Of a DNA stretch of 23,698 nt, positions 14,329 through 20,921 are shown piece by piece. The notes under the pieces were generated by a model. That model searched no databases and was not told the origin of the DNA. It saw only the letters and a program-made list of their open reading frames with translations. This DNA is from Paralcaligenes sp039935015 (lineage in GTDB: Bacteria > Pseudomonadota > Gammaproteobacteria > Burkholderiales > Burkholderiaceae_B), in assembly GCA_039935015.1 (NCBI GenBank), contig JBDTLC010000015.1:1-23698 (forward strand), read 5' to 3'. Position 1 is the first letter of the stretch; the number at the start of each line of letters is the position of its first letter. The translations under genes and the position numbers were made by a program.

Positions 14329-15688
14329 TGGACACCTCCCCAGTGGCCGCGACATTCCAAGATTGAATCGCATTATTGTGATAGGTCGAACGGGTTCCTC
14401 GCACCTTGACCAGTTGACTGCGGCTTGGCTGCACAAACCCGGTGCTGTCAATAGCGCGGCTTTGCAAAACCAGGGGTGAACCGTCCCAAACCCAGTCGAT
14501 ATTGAACCGTGTCAGGCATTTATCCATAACGGGTGTTTCCAGGCGCGCCATTTTCCAGCTTTTGCCACCGTCAAACGAAACATCGACCTGCTTGATTTTG
14601 CCGCGCCCCGACCATGCCAGGCCACTGACATTGAAAAAGCCCTTGCTAAGCAACATTTGCCCGCCCGACGGTGAGGTAATGACGGACTTGCACTCTTGAA
14701 TGGACGTGTACTGGCGCAACATGCCATCGGGCATCAAGTCCACATAGGTCGAGGTTTCACCCATGGTATTCCACGGCTTGTCTCCCACCTTGATGCGACG
14801 CAGCCACTTCACCCAAGACACGCCCTGCACGCCCGGCACCACCAAGCGCAAGGGATATCCATTTTCCGGACGCAGCATTTCCCCGTTCATGCCCCAGGCC
14901 ACCATAGCGTCATTGAGTGCGGCCTCCATCGAGATAGTACGCGTCAAGCTAGACCCGTCGTTGCCCTCAGCGAGAAGAAACTTGCCGTTTTTCAGATCGG
15001 CACCGCAATCGTCAAGCAAGACCTTGAGCGGCACGCCGGTAAACTCGCAACAAGACAGCATGCCATGCGTATATTGCACCGTCGGAACCGCCGCATTGCC
15101 CCACTCCATGCCCGTGTTCGCACCGCATTCGATAAAGTGGACTTTAGACACGGCCGGCAGGCGCATCAAGTCGTCCATCGTGTAGACCTTGGCCTCTTTA
15201 ACCATGCCGTTGATCATGAAACGGTGCTGGTCGGGGTCAACATCTACCCAGCCCTGATGATGCCGTTCAAAATGCAGGCCGTTCGGAGTAATGATGCCGA
15301 AAAAGCCCTGCAAAGGGGCGAACGCCACCGAGGCCTGAGGCGTAGGAGTCAGCCCCGGAGACTGCCGCCGCTGCAGGTTAGCTTCGTACCTGGATGGCAT
15401 TCCGTACGGTCGAAACGCCACTGGCTTGCCCAGCATAGTGCTCCAGGGACGAGGCTTTAGAATCATCGGATCGCCAGCCGACTCAACCGCCTGCTGGGCC
15501 ATGGCGGACACCGACGACCCAGCCGCCAACGCCGCACCCGCAGCCAGAAAGCTTCTCTTCAAAAAGCCGCGGCGCGCGTCATCCAGGCCGTGCTTGCCGA
15601 TATCATTAATCAATTCACCCGATACAAACCCCTCGGGCGCTTTTCGCAACCGGCCTGCCACAGCAGCCGGTTTCTCACGCAAGCTCAA
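14312..15688 (-). CDS. soxC: SoxC, molybdenum sulfane dehydrogenase subunit
   Basis: A 458-residue sulfite-oxidase-family protein. It has a Tat-type export signal (RRGFLKRSFLAAG, 39-51) after an unusually long N-region of about 38 residues. The Moco-binding domain includes FIECGANTGMEWGN (185-198, Cys188 as Mo ligand), and a C-terminal dimerisation domain follows (about 325-440). With SoxD it oxidises sulfane sulfur on SoxY by six electrons, so cells with it need not store sulfur globules. It requires Moco, which explains the flanking moa/moe genes. The start is TTG at 15688, supported by AGGAG six bases upstream; no suitable ATG precedes the signal. It is the first gene of the sox operon. 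Confidence 0.96.
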   Translation of the reverse strand: MSLREKPAAVAGRLRKAPEGFVSGELINDIGKHGLDDARRGFLKRSFLAAGAALAAGSSVSAMAQQAVESAGDPMILKPRPWSTMLGKPVAFRPYGMPSRYEANLQRRQSPGLTPTPQASVAFAPLQGFFGIITPNGLHFERHHQGWVDVDPDQHRFMINGMVKEAKVYTMDDLMRLPAVSKVHFIECGANTGMEWGNAAVPTVQYTHGMLSCCEFTGVPLKVLLDDCGADLKNGKFLLAEGNDGSSLTRTISMEAALNDAMVAWGMNGEMLRPENGYPLRLVVPGVQGVSWVKWLRRIKVGDKPWNTMGETSTYVDLMPDGMLRQYTSIQECKSVITSPSGGQMLLSKGFFNVSGLAWSGRGKIKQVDVSFDGGKSWKMARLETPVMDKCLTRFNIDWVWDGSPLVLQSRAIDSTGFVQPSRSQLVKVRGTRSTYHNNAIQSWNVAATGEVSNVHVD

Positions 15689-15741
15689 ATTTCTCTCCTA
15701 GCTATATCCCTTTTAATAATATACTAATGACTGAAAAATCT

Positions 15742-15823
15742 GATTAGGGTTAATCCTGAAATTACGGTAAACACCGTCAAAATTTGTAAAAACAAGACGG
15801 AATTCACGATGAATTTGTAAAAA
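15742..15823 (-). promoter_or_regulatory. Presumptive soxC promoter/operator region
   Basis: AT-rich DNA, 54-135 bp upstream of the soxC start, holds three symmetric features. GATTA-GGGT-TAATC (15742-15755) and ACGGT-AAAC-ACCGT (15764-15777) are inverted repeats. AATTTGTAAAAA occurs exactly twice, at 15781-15792 and 15812-15823, 31 bp apart (about three helical turns). These are reasonable binding sites for a sox regulator, but no SoxR-type gene is in the window and I cannot place -35/-10 boxes with certainty. Confidence 0.45.
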
Positions 15824-15860
15824 GCGAAACCGTGCTGGCATTGACATCATCGGTGGTGGC

Positions 15861-15890
15861 GGTGGCACCCACAAGGCGTGCCGCTACAAA
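15861..15890 (+). repeat. REP-like palindrome copy upstream of soxC
   Basis: GGTGGCACCC-ACAAG-GCGTGCC followed by GCTACAAA matches the repeat consensus, with one arm mismatch (GGCACC versus CGTGCC). It lies about 175 bp upstream of the soxC start. Confidence 0.65.
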
Positions 15891-15973
15891 ACCCGTCCCA
15901 GCCAATACAACACCCACACAGACTCCAGCGGCAACCGCCAATCAGCCGCCACCCCTGCCTCCCCCTACGGCAA

Positions 15974-16196
15974 GGCGACGGTGGTTCAGGCGGGCCTGCG
16001 AACTTGAGTCCGCTGCGTCAAGCGCCTGGATTGGGGAGGCAAGGGGCGCGCTGCTCGAGCAACGGCTTTTGACCAGCCCAGTGGGCTGGTCAAGTTGCGA
16101 GTTTGCGCCCCGCCCCAATCCAGGTGCTTGGCGCAGGCAGCCCTGGCACCGCCAGGGCCGGACGAAGTGAGCGGGCCCGCCTGAACCACCGTCGCC
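15974..16196. repeat. Large imperfect palindrome (about 223 bp) with perfect 23-bp ends
   Basis: The outer 23 bases (15974-15996) are an exact reverse complement of 16174-16196. Inside, CCTGGATTGGGG (16025-16036) is mirrored by CCCCAATCCAGG (16112-16123). The centre is a perfect hairpin, TTGACCAGCCCA-G-TGGGCTGGTCAA (16069-16093). The right arm has one extra hairpin, CCCTGGC-GGT-GCCAGGG (16141-16157), not mirrored on the left. No target-site duplication is evident. It resembles a MITE-like or large intergenic palindromic element and could also insulate transcription between the sulfide dehydrogenase and sox genes. Confidence 0.75.
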
Positions 16197-16236
16197 GTTT
16201 CACCCATAGAAGAACCCACCGCGACTCAAAACCACG

Positions 16237-16262
16237 ATGGCACCCACAACGGATGCTGCGAC
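16237..16262 (+). repeat. Degenerate REP-like copy downstream of the sulfide dehydrogenase gene
   Basis: ATGGCACCC-ACAAC-GGATGCTGCGACA retains the left arm and loop of the consensus and a decayed right arm. It lies about 30 bp past the sulfide dehydrogenase stop. Confidence 0.5.
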
Positions 16263-16290
16263 AGCACAAGATGCCGCGAAAAAATATAGA

Positions 16291-17562
16291 TCACGACAAC
16301 ATGTCCGACCAAATCGCCTGTGCCCAGCTCATGGCGTCGCGCCCTTCCTGCTCGCTCGGCGCCACAGACAGGCCGCCCGCTCCTGGCACCGTCAACATCG
16401 TCTTTTGCGCCGCATCATAGCGATGCACCGTAGACACATGCATCGCCTGCGACGCCGTCACAAAGCTATAACAAGTATTGGCATAAATCGGCAGCGGATT
16501 AACCTCTTGCTGCGTCAATAAAGCCACCACCGCCGCCGCACACGTCTTTCCATGCTGATTCGCCATATGCCCCGCCTTAGGCATAATAGGCGCTATCTGA
16601 ATCGAATCACCCAGCACATGCACGCCCGGCGCAACACGCGACTCGAAACTTAGAAAATCCACCTCGCACCAGCGATCATTCGCCGTAGCTAACCCCGAGT
16701 CGACGGCAATACGCCCGGCCCGCATCGGCGGCAGCAAATTCAACACATCGGCGGACTCCTCTTCGCCAAGCTCGAAAATCACCTTCTTGTTGGCCGCGTC
16801 AACATCGACCGCCTTGAACTCCGGCGTGTATTCGATCATGCCGGGATAGAACCTCTTCCAGGCCGCCTTGAACAAAGCACCCTTCGACGTCACGTCTCGG
16901 TTGGCATCAAAAATATGCACCTTGGCACGCGGTTTATGTTTCTTAAAATAAGACGCCACCAGGCACGCCCGCTCATAAGGCGCCGGCGGACAACGATAAG
17001 GCGCCTCGGGAATCGTCAGGATGAAACGTCCGCCATCGGGCATCGCTTCCAGCTGGCGACGCAAGGCAACCGTTTGTGGCCCCGCCTTCCACGCATGCAA
17101 AATTTGCTCGTGCGCTCCCGGGCGAGCCATACCGGGAATACTTTTCCACATGAAATCAATTCCCGGCGACACAACAAGTCGGTCATACGTCATGCTGGCG
17201 CCGCTCGCCAAAACCACGCGGCGCGCGCTCGCGTCAATACGGCTGACCGTATCACGTACGTACTGCACTCCGTCGCGACGCTGCAAGTCATCGTACGACA
17301 CCGTAATCTCACCGATGGACAGCGCCCCCTCGAGGACCAGATTGGACATCGGGCACGACACGAAGTCGGGATTGGGTTCGACCAACGTAACGCGGATGCG
17401 ACCCCCACTCCACATCCTTATATAACGGGCGGCTGTCGCCCCACCAAAACCACCGCCTATCACCAGCACATGGCCAACAGAATTTTCCCCACCCAGACAA
17501 AGGCCCGGAATGGAAAGCGCCGCACAACCGCCAAACGCACCTAAAAATGCACGCCGCTTCAT
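16291..17562 (-). CDS. fccB: Flavocytochrome c sulfide dehydrogenase, flavoprotein subunit (FccB/SoxF-type)
   Basis: A 423-residue exported flavoprotein. It has a Tat-like N-terminus (MKRRAFLGAFGG) and the FAD dinucleotide fold VLVIGGGFGGATAARYI (32-48). NPDFVSCPMSN (64-74) follows, with Cys70, one of the two redox cysteines of this family. The C-terminal region has GDSIQIAPIMPKAGHMANQHGK (second FAD contact) and the ANTCYSFV segment typical of FCSD. It oxidises sulfide, passing electrons to a cytochrome c partner, very likely the cytochrome encoded just upstream. ATG 17562 overlaps that gene's stop as ATGA, giving coupling. Whether FccB or SoxF is the better name cannot be settled here. Confidence 0.9.
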   Translation of the reverse strand: MKRRAFLGAFGGCAALSIPGLCLGGENSVGHVLVIGGGFGGATAARYIRMWSGGRIRVTLVEPNPDFVSCPMSNLVLEGALSIGEITVSYDDLQRRDGVQYVRDTVSRIDASARRVVLASGASMTYDRLVVSPGIDFMWKSIPGMARPGAHEQILHAWKAGPQTVALRRQLEAMPDGGRFILTIPEAPYRCPPAPYERACLVASYFKKHKPRAKVHIFDANRDVTSKGALFKAAWKRFYPGMIEYTPEFKAVDVDAANKKVIFELGEEESADVLNLLPPMRAGRIAVDSGLATANDRWCEVDFLSFESRVAPGVHVLGDSIQIAPIMPKAGHMANQHGKTCAAAVVALLTQQEVNPLPIYANTCYSFVTASQAMHVSTVHRYDAAQKTMLTVPGAGGLSVAPSEQEGRDAMSWAQAIWSDMLS

Positions 17563-17954
17563 TGTGGGCTCCCCGGGTTCAGGTGCGCGTACCATTGCGC
17601 GATTTGCGCCACCGTTTTGTCATCGTAGCCTTTAGCAATTTGCTGCATCACATCGCCGGCAGTATTGCCCTGCGCGTAAGCTCGCATCTTCTGCTCTATC
17701 TCGCTGGCCGGCCGGCCAACGAGCGCGGGAATAGACGAGCCCTTGACCTGCGCTCCGGCTCCATGACAGGTGACGCACGATGACGCCCAACTGGCAGCCT
17801 GTCGCGCCATCAGCGTTTGATCAGCGCAGGCATTGGCCATTGACAACGCCACACCCACGCCCAAGAGCGCGCAAAACAGCCGCGGCAACGGGCGACGCCG
17901 CGTATCAAATAGAATCAGGTTTCCTTCGCGGTAAATAACTGTTGGGCAACGCAT
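17559..17954 (-). CDS. Small periplasmic c-type cytochrome, likely FCSD haem subunit (FccA/SoxE-like)
   Basis: The product is up to 131 residues with a single CVTCH haem motif in SSCVTCHGAG (about 58-67). A distal KMRAYAQGNTAGDVMQQIAKGYDD region matches small class I cytochromes paired with sulfide dehydrogenases (methionine ligand probably in DVMQQ). A signal peptide is visible as RLFCALLGVGVALSMANACA. The start is uncertain. ATG 17954 is the only ATG upstream of the signal but lies 40 bp inside mobA, giving a long N-region; a TTG nearer the hydrophobic core is possible. The stop overlaps the next start as ATGA. I infer that it takes electrons from the FccB-like flavoprotein. Confidence 0.82.
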   Translation of the reverse strand: MRCPTVIYREGNLILFDTRRRPLPRLFCALLGVGVALSMANACADQTLMARQAASWASSCVTCHGAGAQVKGSSIPALVGRPASEIEQKMRAYAQGNTAGDVMQQIAKGYDDKTVAQIAQWYAHLNPGSPQ

Positions 17955-18586
17955 AGATCATCCCGGGTATTGATATTGAAGAAAGCATTTGCGCAGGGCT
18001 CAAACTCTACCGCAACGGCCGAATTGAGCCGTTGCCACTGCTGCACCTTGCGCCCCCCCTCTCGCAAAAAATCGCACAGGCTGCCGTACATGTCTTGATG
18101 CACCAACATGCACAAAGGCTGCGGTCCGTTGGAGCTGGCATAAGCGACCTGGGCCTGTGCTTCAAACGCCGCCTGTGCCAGGCGATCAATTAAATCATTG
18201 GGCAGTAGAACCACGTCAACGGGTGCCACCACGAGCCACTGCGTTTCAATCTTTGCCAGGGCGCTAGCCACGCCCGCCAATGGCCCCAGATTCGTTCCCA
18301 GAGAGGCATCATCGGCCACCACCTTCCCATAGTGGGCGTATACCTCAAGGCAACGATTGACATTGACCCATACCTGCACCACCTTCGGTTCCAGGTAGCG
18401 CCGCATATGCGAGACCAGTGGCTCGCCGCCCACTTCGATCAAACCCTTGTCGATCAAAGGCTGACCGGACTGTTGCATGCGCCTGGCCTGACCGCCGGCT
18501 AGAATCAGACCGCTGATTTGGTGGCACCCACAAGGGGTGCCGCTACAACAAGGTGTGACGCTACAACCAGGCGGCTGGTCTATCAT
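17915..18586 (-). CDS. mobA: MobA, molybdenum cofactor guanylyltransferase
   Basis: A 223-residue nucleotidyltransferase that attaches GMP from GTP to Mo-molybdopterin. It has GLILAGGQARRM (26-37), DKG (46-48), LGPLAGVASAL, APVDVVLLP (metal Asp) and the terminal FFNINTRDDL. ATG 18586 overlaps the moaA stop as ATGA. Two oddities stand out. Residues 7-22 (Cys-rich) are encoded by a REP-like palindrome, and no other start codon lies between that ATG and the conserved core except a CTG. Also, the usual short G-rich loop between RRM and DKG (RMGGxDKG) is replaced by eight residues (38-45), beside a 15-bp-period repeat. The bis-MGD-type formate dehydrogenase needs MobA; SoxC does not. The 3' end overlaps the cytochrome gene. 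Confidence 0.92.
   Translation of the reverse strand: MIDQPPGCSVTPCCSGTPCGCHQISGLILAGGQARRMQQSGQPLIDKGLIEVGGEPLVSHMRRYLEPKVVQVWVNVNRCLEVYAHYGKVVADDASLGTNLGPLAGVASALAKIETQWLVVAPVDVVLLPNDLIDRLAQAAFEAQAQVAYASSNGPQPLCMLVHQDMYGSLCDFLREGGRKVQQWQRLNSAVAVEFEPCANAFFNINTRDDLCVAQQLFTAKET
18435..18458. repeat. 15-bp-period direct repeat inside mobA
   Basis: TCGATCAAA occurs at 18435-18443 and again at 18450-18458. In MobA this encodes LIDKG-LIEVG next to the expanded nucleotide-binding loop. The 15-bp period equals the five-residue excess of that loop over the usual form, so a past tandem duplication is plausible. Confidence 0.45.
18521..18567 (+). repeat. REP-like palindrome inside the 5' end of mobA
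   Basis: GTGGCACCC-ACAAG-GGGTGCC followed by GCTACAA (18521-18547) is the best-preserved copy in the window. A partial second copy of the tail (AGGTGTGACGCTACAACC) follows to 18567. It lies within the mobA reading frame between the ATG and the conserved GLILAGG motif. Confidence 0.7.
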
Positions 18587-19668
18587 CCGCCGATATAACT
18601 CATTTCGATTTTTTTCTGCAATGTCGTCGTCGCATGGCCGCGCAACTCCGAGTAGTGGTCGTCGCGGGCTCCCCATACGCTTGCCAGGCGTGCCGCCAGA
18701 GCGTCGTCATCCGCAGCGCCACGCACGAGGGAGCGTAAATCGTACCCAACCGAGGCAAACAGGCACAGGAACAATTGGCCTTCGGGCGAGAGACGGGCGC
18801 GCGTGCAATCGCCGCAAAACGGTTGCGATACGCTAGTAATCACGCCAATTTCCCCCGCTTGATCGACGTAGCGCCAGCGCCCCGCGACTTCACCGCGATA
18901 TTGTGCCGGCACCGGCTCGATAGGAAATTCGGCGCCAATTTTTTTTAATACTTCGGCACCCGTCAGAACCTCTTCGAGGTTCCAGCCATTGGTTGTACCT
19001 ACATCCATGAATTCAATAAAACGCAAGATATGGCCCGAGTGGCGAAAATGGCGTGCCATTGGAACCAACTGATCATCGTTGACGCCTTTCTTCACCACCA
19101 TATTGACTTTGACCGGGCGAAAACCCACTCGCGCAGCCTCGTCTATGCCGCGCAAAACAGTTTTTACGTTGACTTTGCTGTCGCTCATACGCTCAAACAA
19201 ACGCTCATCGAGTGCATCAAGACTGACCGTGACGCGGTTCAGTCCGGCGTCTTTCAAAGACTGGGCTTTCTTTGCCAGCAAGGTTCCATTGGTGGTCAGC
19301 GTCAGGTCGACCGACGCTCCATCGGGTGTGCGCAACTGCGCTAGCATCTCGATGAGCGCTTCGATATTCTTGCGTAACAAGGGCTCGCCACCAGTGAGGC
19401 GGATTTTTTGCACGCCCAGGCTAACGCTGACTCGGGCGATACGTGTGATTTCCTCGAAACTGAGCAAATCAGCATGCGGCATGAATTTATAGCTGCCGCC
19501 AAACACTTCACGCGGCATGCAATAGGTACAGCGAAAATTGCAGCGATCCGTGACCGAGATGCGCAAATCGCGCAAGGGACGGCGCCGCGTATCAAGCAAA
19601 GGCTGCCCGGGCAAGACTGCGGGCAGCGGTGCATCGCGTCGATCAGTAAGTGAAATGATTTGGCTCAT
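18583..19668 (-). CDS. moaA: MoaA, GTP 3',8-cyclase
   Basis: A 361-residue radical-SAM enzyme. The N-terminal cluster is CNFRCTYC (Cys43, Cys47, Cys50). LTGGEPLLRK (91-100) and TLTTNG follow. The C-terminal substrate-binding cluster uses Cys285, Cys288 and Cys302 (PFCGDCTRAR...LCLF). The chain ends in the functional Gly-Gly (360-361) that inserts into the active site. MoaA converts GTP to the 3',8-cyclo intermediate used by MoaC. Its stop overlaps mobA as ATGA, and it starts 23 bp after the FdsR-like regulator. A five-codon upstream frame (19665-19679, ATG to TGA) overlaps its start codon. The moa genes are thus split across both sides of the sox cluster. Confidence 0.97.
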   Translation of the reverse strand: MSQIISLTDRRDAPLPAVLPGQPLLDTRRRPLRDLRISVTDRCNFRCTYCMPREVFGGSYKFMPHADLLSFEEITRIARVSVSLGVQKIRLTGGEPLLRKNIEALIEMLAQLRTPDGASVDLTLTTNGTLLAKKAQSLKDAGLNRVTVSLDALDERLFERMSDSKVNVKTVLRGIDEAARVGFRPVKVNMVVKKGVNDDQLVPMARHFRHSGHILRFIEFMDVGTTNGWNLEEVLTGAEVLKKIGAEFPIEPVPAQYRGEVAGRWRYVDQAGEIGVITSVSQPFCGDCTRARLSPEGQLFLCLFASVGYDLRSLVRGAADDDALAARLASVWGARDDHYSELRGHATTTLQKKIEMSYIGG

Positions 19669-19691
19669 TGTTTAATCATAAACCGTCTATC

Positions 19692-20798
19692 TCAAGCGCG
19701 CTTAGGCTGAGGGAATTTGCGGCCAAATGCGTCATGCAGCGTCTGTACCTGCCCCAGGCAGCTCGCATCATACCCGACCAGCGTAGACATATAACTCTGA
19801 TATGTCGCACCGTGCATTAGAGTAAAAAGCTCATCCATTAAAGGTGTCGACAAGCTATCGCGATGTACGGCAAAGAAATAACGCTCTTTGACCAAGGGGA
19901 TAAACGACAAACCGCTGCGCCACGCCGCCGTTCCAACGCCAATCCCGACATCGGCCATGCCGCTGGCAATATGCGCGGCGATCGCCATATGAGTGAATTC
20001 GCTATTGTCATAGCCGCGTATCTGCGAGGTTTCAATGTTCAGCGCTTTGAGCATCAAGCTTAGCAAATACCGGGTACTCGAACCGATCTGCCGGTTTACG
20101 AAACGAACCTCGGGATGCACCAGATCGGCCAGCGTATGAATCGCTTTGGGATTATCGGCTTGCACAAACAAACCCATGTCGCGCACGGCCAGATGAATCA
20201 ACCGGTGCTTGTCAGGATCGAGCCACTGGCTATATTCCTGCAAAAAGGGCGCTTCGAACTCGCCTTCGGGTACCTCAAACCCAGCCAGTTCACATTCACC
20301 TCGCTGCAGCGAAGCCAGTGCCTCGACCGCGGTGCGATAACGCAACTCCAGGGGCGACGTATCAAGACGATTAACGATCGTCATGAGTCCTTCGATGGCA
20401 AAACCATGGCTTGCATGCAACCTTAAGCGGGCATGGCCTTCGGGACACAGCTCTTCGAGCTCTTGCTGCAACTCCGAAGCCATGCTTTCAAAGGTAGGCA
20501 TCAGGCGGGCCTCGACGCGCCGATGGGCCCATAACAGACGCTGGCCAAACGCAGTCAGCTTGGTACCCTGCCGACGTTTGGTCTCTAGTAATGCTGCTCC
20601 AAATTCTTTTTCGGCATTGCGCAATATTCCCCATGCATGTCGATACGAGACGTCGCACGCACGACACGCTCCGGCGATATGGCCTGTAGCATCGATGGCG
20701 GCCAGCAAACGCACCGTGTCACCCAAGGCCAGATTGTCTCCGCTCGGCCTCTCCAGCACCCATTGTGAGTCGAGATGCAGCTTGAAACTACATGCCAT
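19692..20798 (-). CDS. FdsR-like transcriptional regulator (ModE-type HTH plus PBP-like domain)
   Basis: A 368-residue protein with an N-terminal winged helix (about 24-92; LLAAIDATGHIAGACRACDVSYRHAWGILRNAEKEFG and RRQGTKLTAFGQRLL). This reads like the ModE/LysR HTH. A long periplasmic-binding-protein-like effector domain follows (about 125-350), with GSSTRYLLSLML and GMADVGIGVGTAA. Such regulators sit beside fds formate dehydrogenase genes in Burkholderiales (FdsR in Cupriavidus), and this one is divergent from fdsG. The ligand could be formate, molybdate or a related oxyanion; that is not visible. I chose ATG 20798 behind CGGGGGAAAA; the frame is open to ATG 20852. moaA follows after 23 bp, so formate regulation and Moco synthesis may share a transcript. 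Confidence 0.85.
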   Translation of the reverse strand: MACSFKLHLDSQWVLERPSGDNLALGDTVRLLAAIDATGHIAGACRACDVSYRHAWGILRNAEKEFGAALLETKRRQGTKLTAFGQRLLWAHRRVEARLMPTFESMASELQQELEELCPEGHARLRLHASHGFAIEGLMTIVNRLDTSPLELRYRTAVEALASLQRGECELAGFEVPEGEFEAPFLQEYSQWLDPDKHRLIHLAVRDMGLFVQADNPKAIHTLADLVHPEVRFVNRQIGSSTRYLLSLMLKALNIETSQIRGYDNSEFTHMAIAAHIASGMADVGIGVGTAAWRSGLSFIPLVKERYFFAVHRDSLSTPLMDELFTLMHGATYQSYMSTLVGYDASCLGQVQTLHDAFGRKFPQPKRA

Positions 20799-20842
20799 TT
20801 TTCCCCCGGACACAGTGCGCATACCCAACCGTTGCACCGAAC

Positions 20843-20885
20843 TCATGACCATCTATCATGACCATCCAATTAGGTAATTAATTAC
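20843..20885. promoter_or_regulatory. Candidate operators between the regulator and fdsG
   Basis: TCATGACCATC occurs twice at 13-bp spacing (20843-20853 and 20856-20866). It is followed by a perfect 12-bp palindrome, GTAATTAATTAC (20874-20885), and then an AT-rich tract. They lie just upstream of the regulator start, in the divergent control region, and are good candidates for FdsR-like binding. The first repeat unit overlaps the alternative regulator start at 20852. Confidence 0.45.
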
Positions 20886-20921
20886 ATATTAATAGCAAGA
20901 AACATTAATAACCTCAGGGAT

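Larger units (their letters stand above)
15689..16290. other. Gene-free stretch between soxC and the sulfide dehydrogenase gene
   Basis: About 600 bp without a credible gene. From right to left on the sox strand it holds a REP-like copy (16237-16262), a large imperfect palindrome (15974-16196), another REP-like copy (15861-15890) and an AT-rich presumptive promoter/operator region directly upstream of soxC (15700-15825). Short open frames across the palindrome look like by-products of its symmetry. Confidence 0.7.

Noticed and set aside
14329..14451. Upstream extension of the soxD frame
   Set aside because: It lies within soxC coding sequence, and a signal peptide with a good ribosome site starts at 14328.
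15832..16170. Pro/Thr-rich open frame on the + strand
   Set aside because: It translates a REP-like copy and half of the palindrome; low-complexity composition and no homology that I recognise.
15986..16219. 77-codon open frame across the large palindrome
   Set aside because: The frame appears to be a by-product of the symmetric GC-rich repeat; no ribosome site or family motif is visible.
17885..19600. Shared DTRRRPL segment in MoaA (N-terminus) and in the cytochrome ORF N-terminus
   Set aside because: Only about a dozen bases are shared. MoaA has the motif as a normal family feature and the cytochrome stretch may not even be translated, so I treat it as coincidence.
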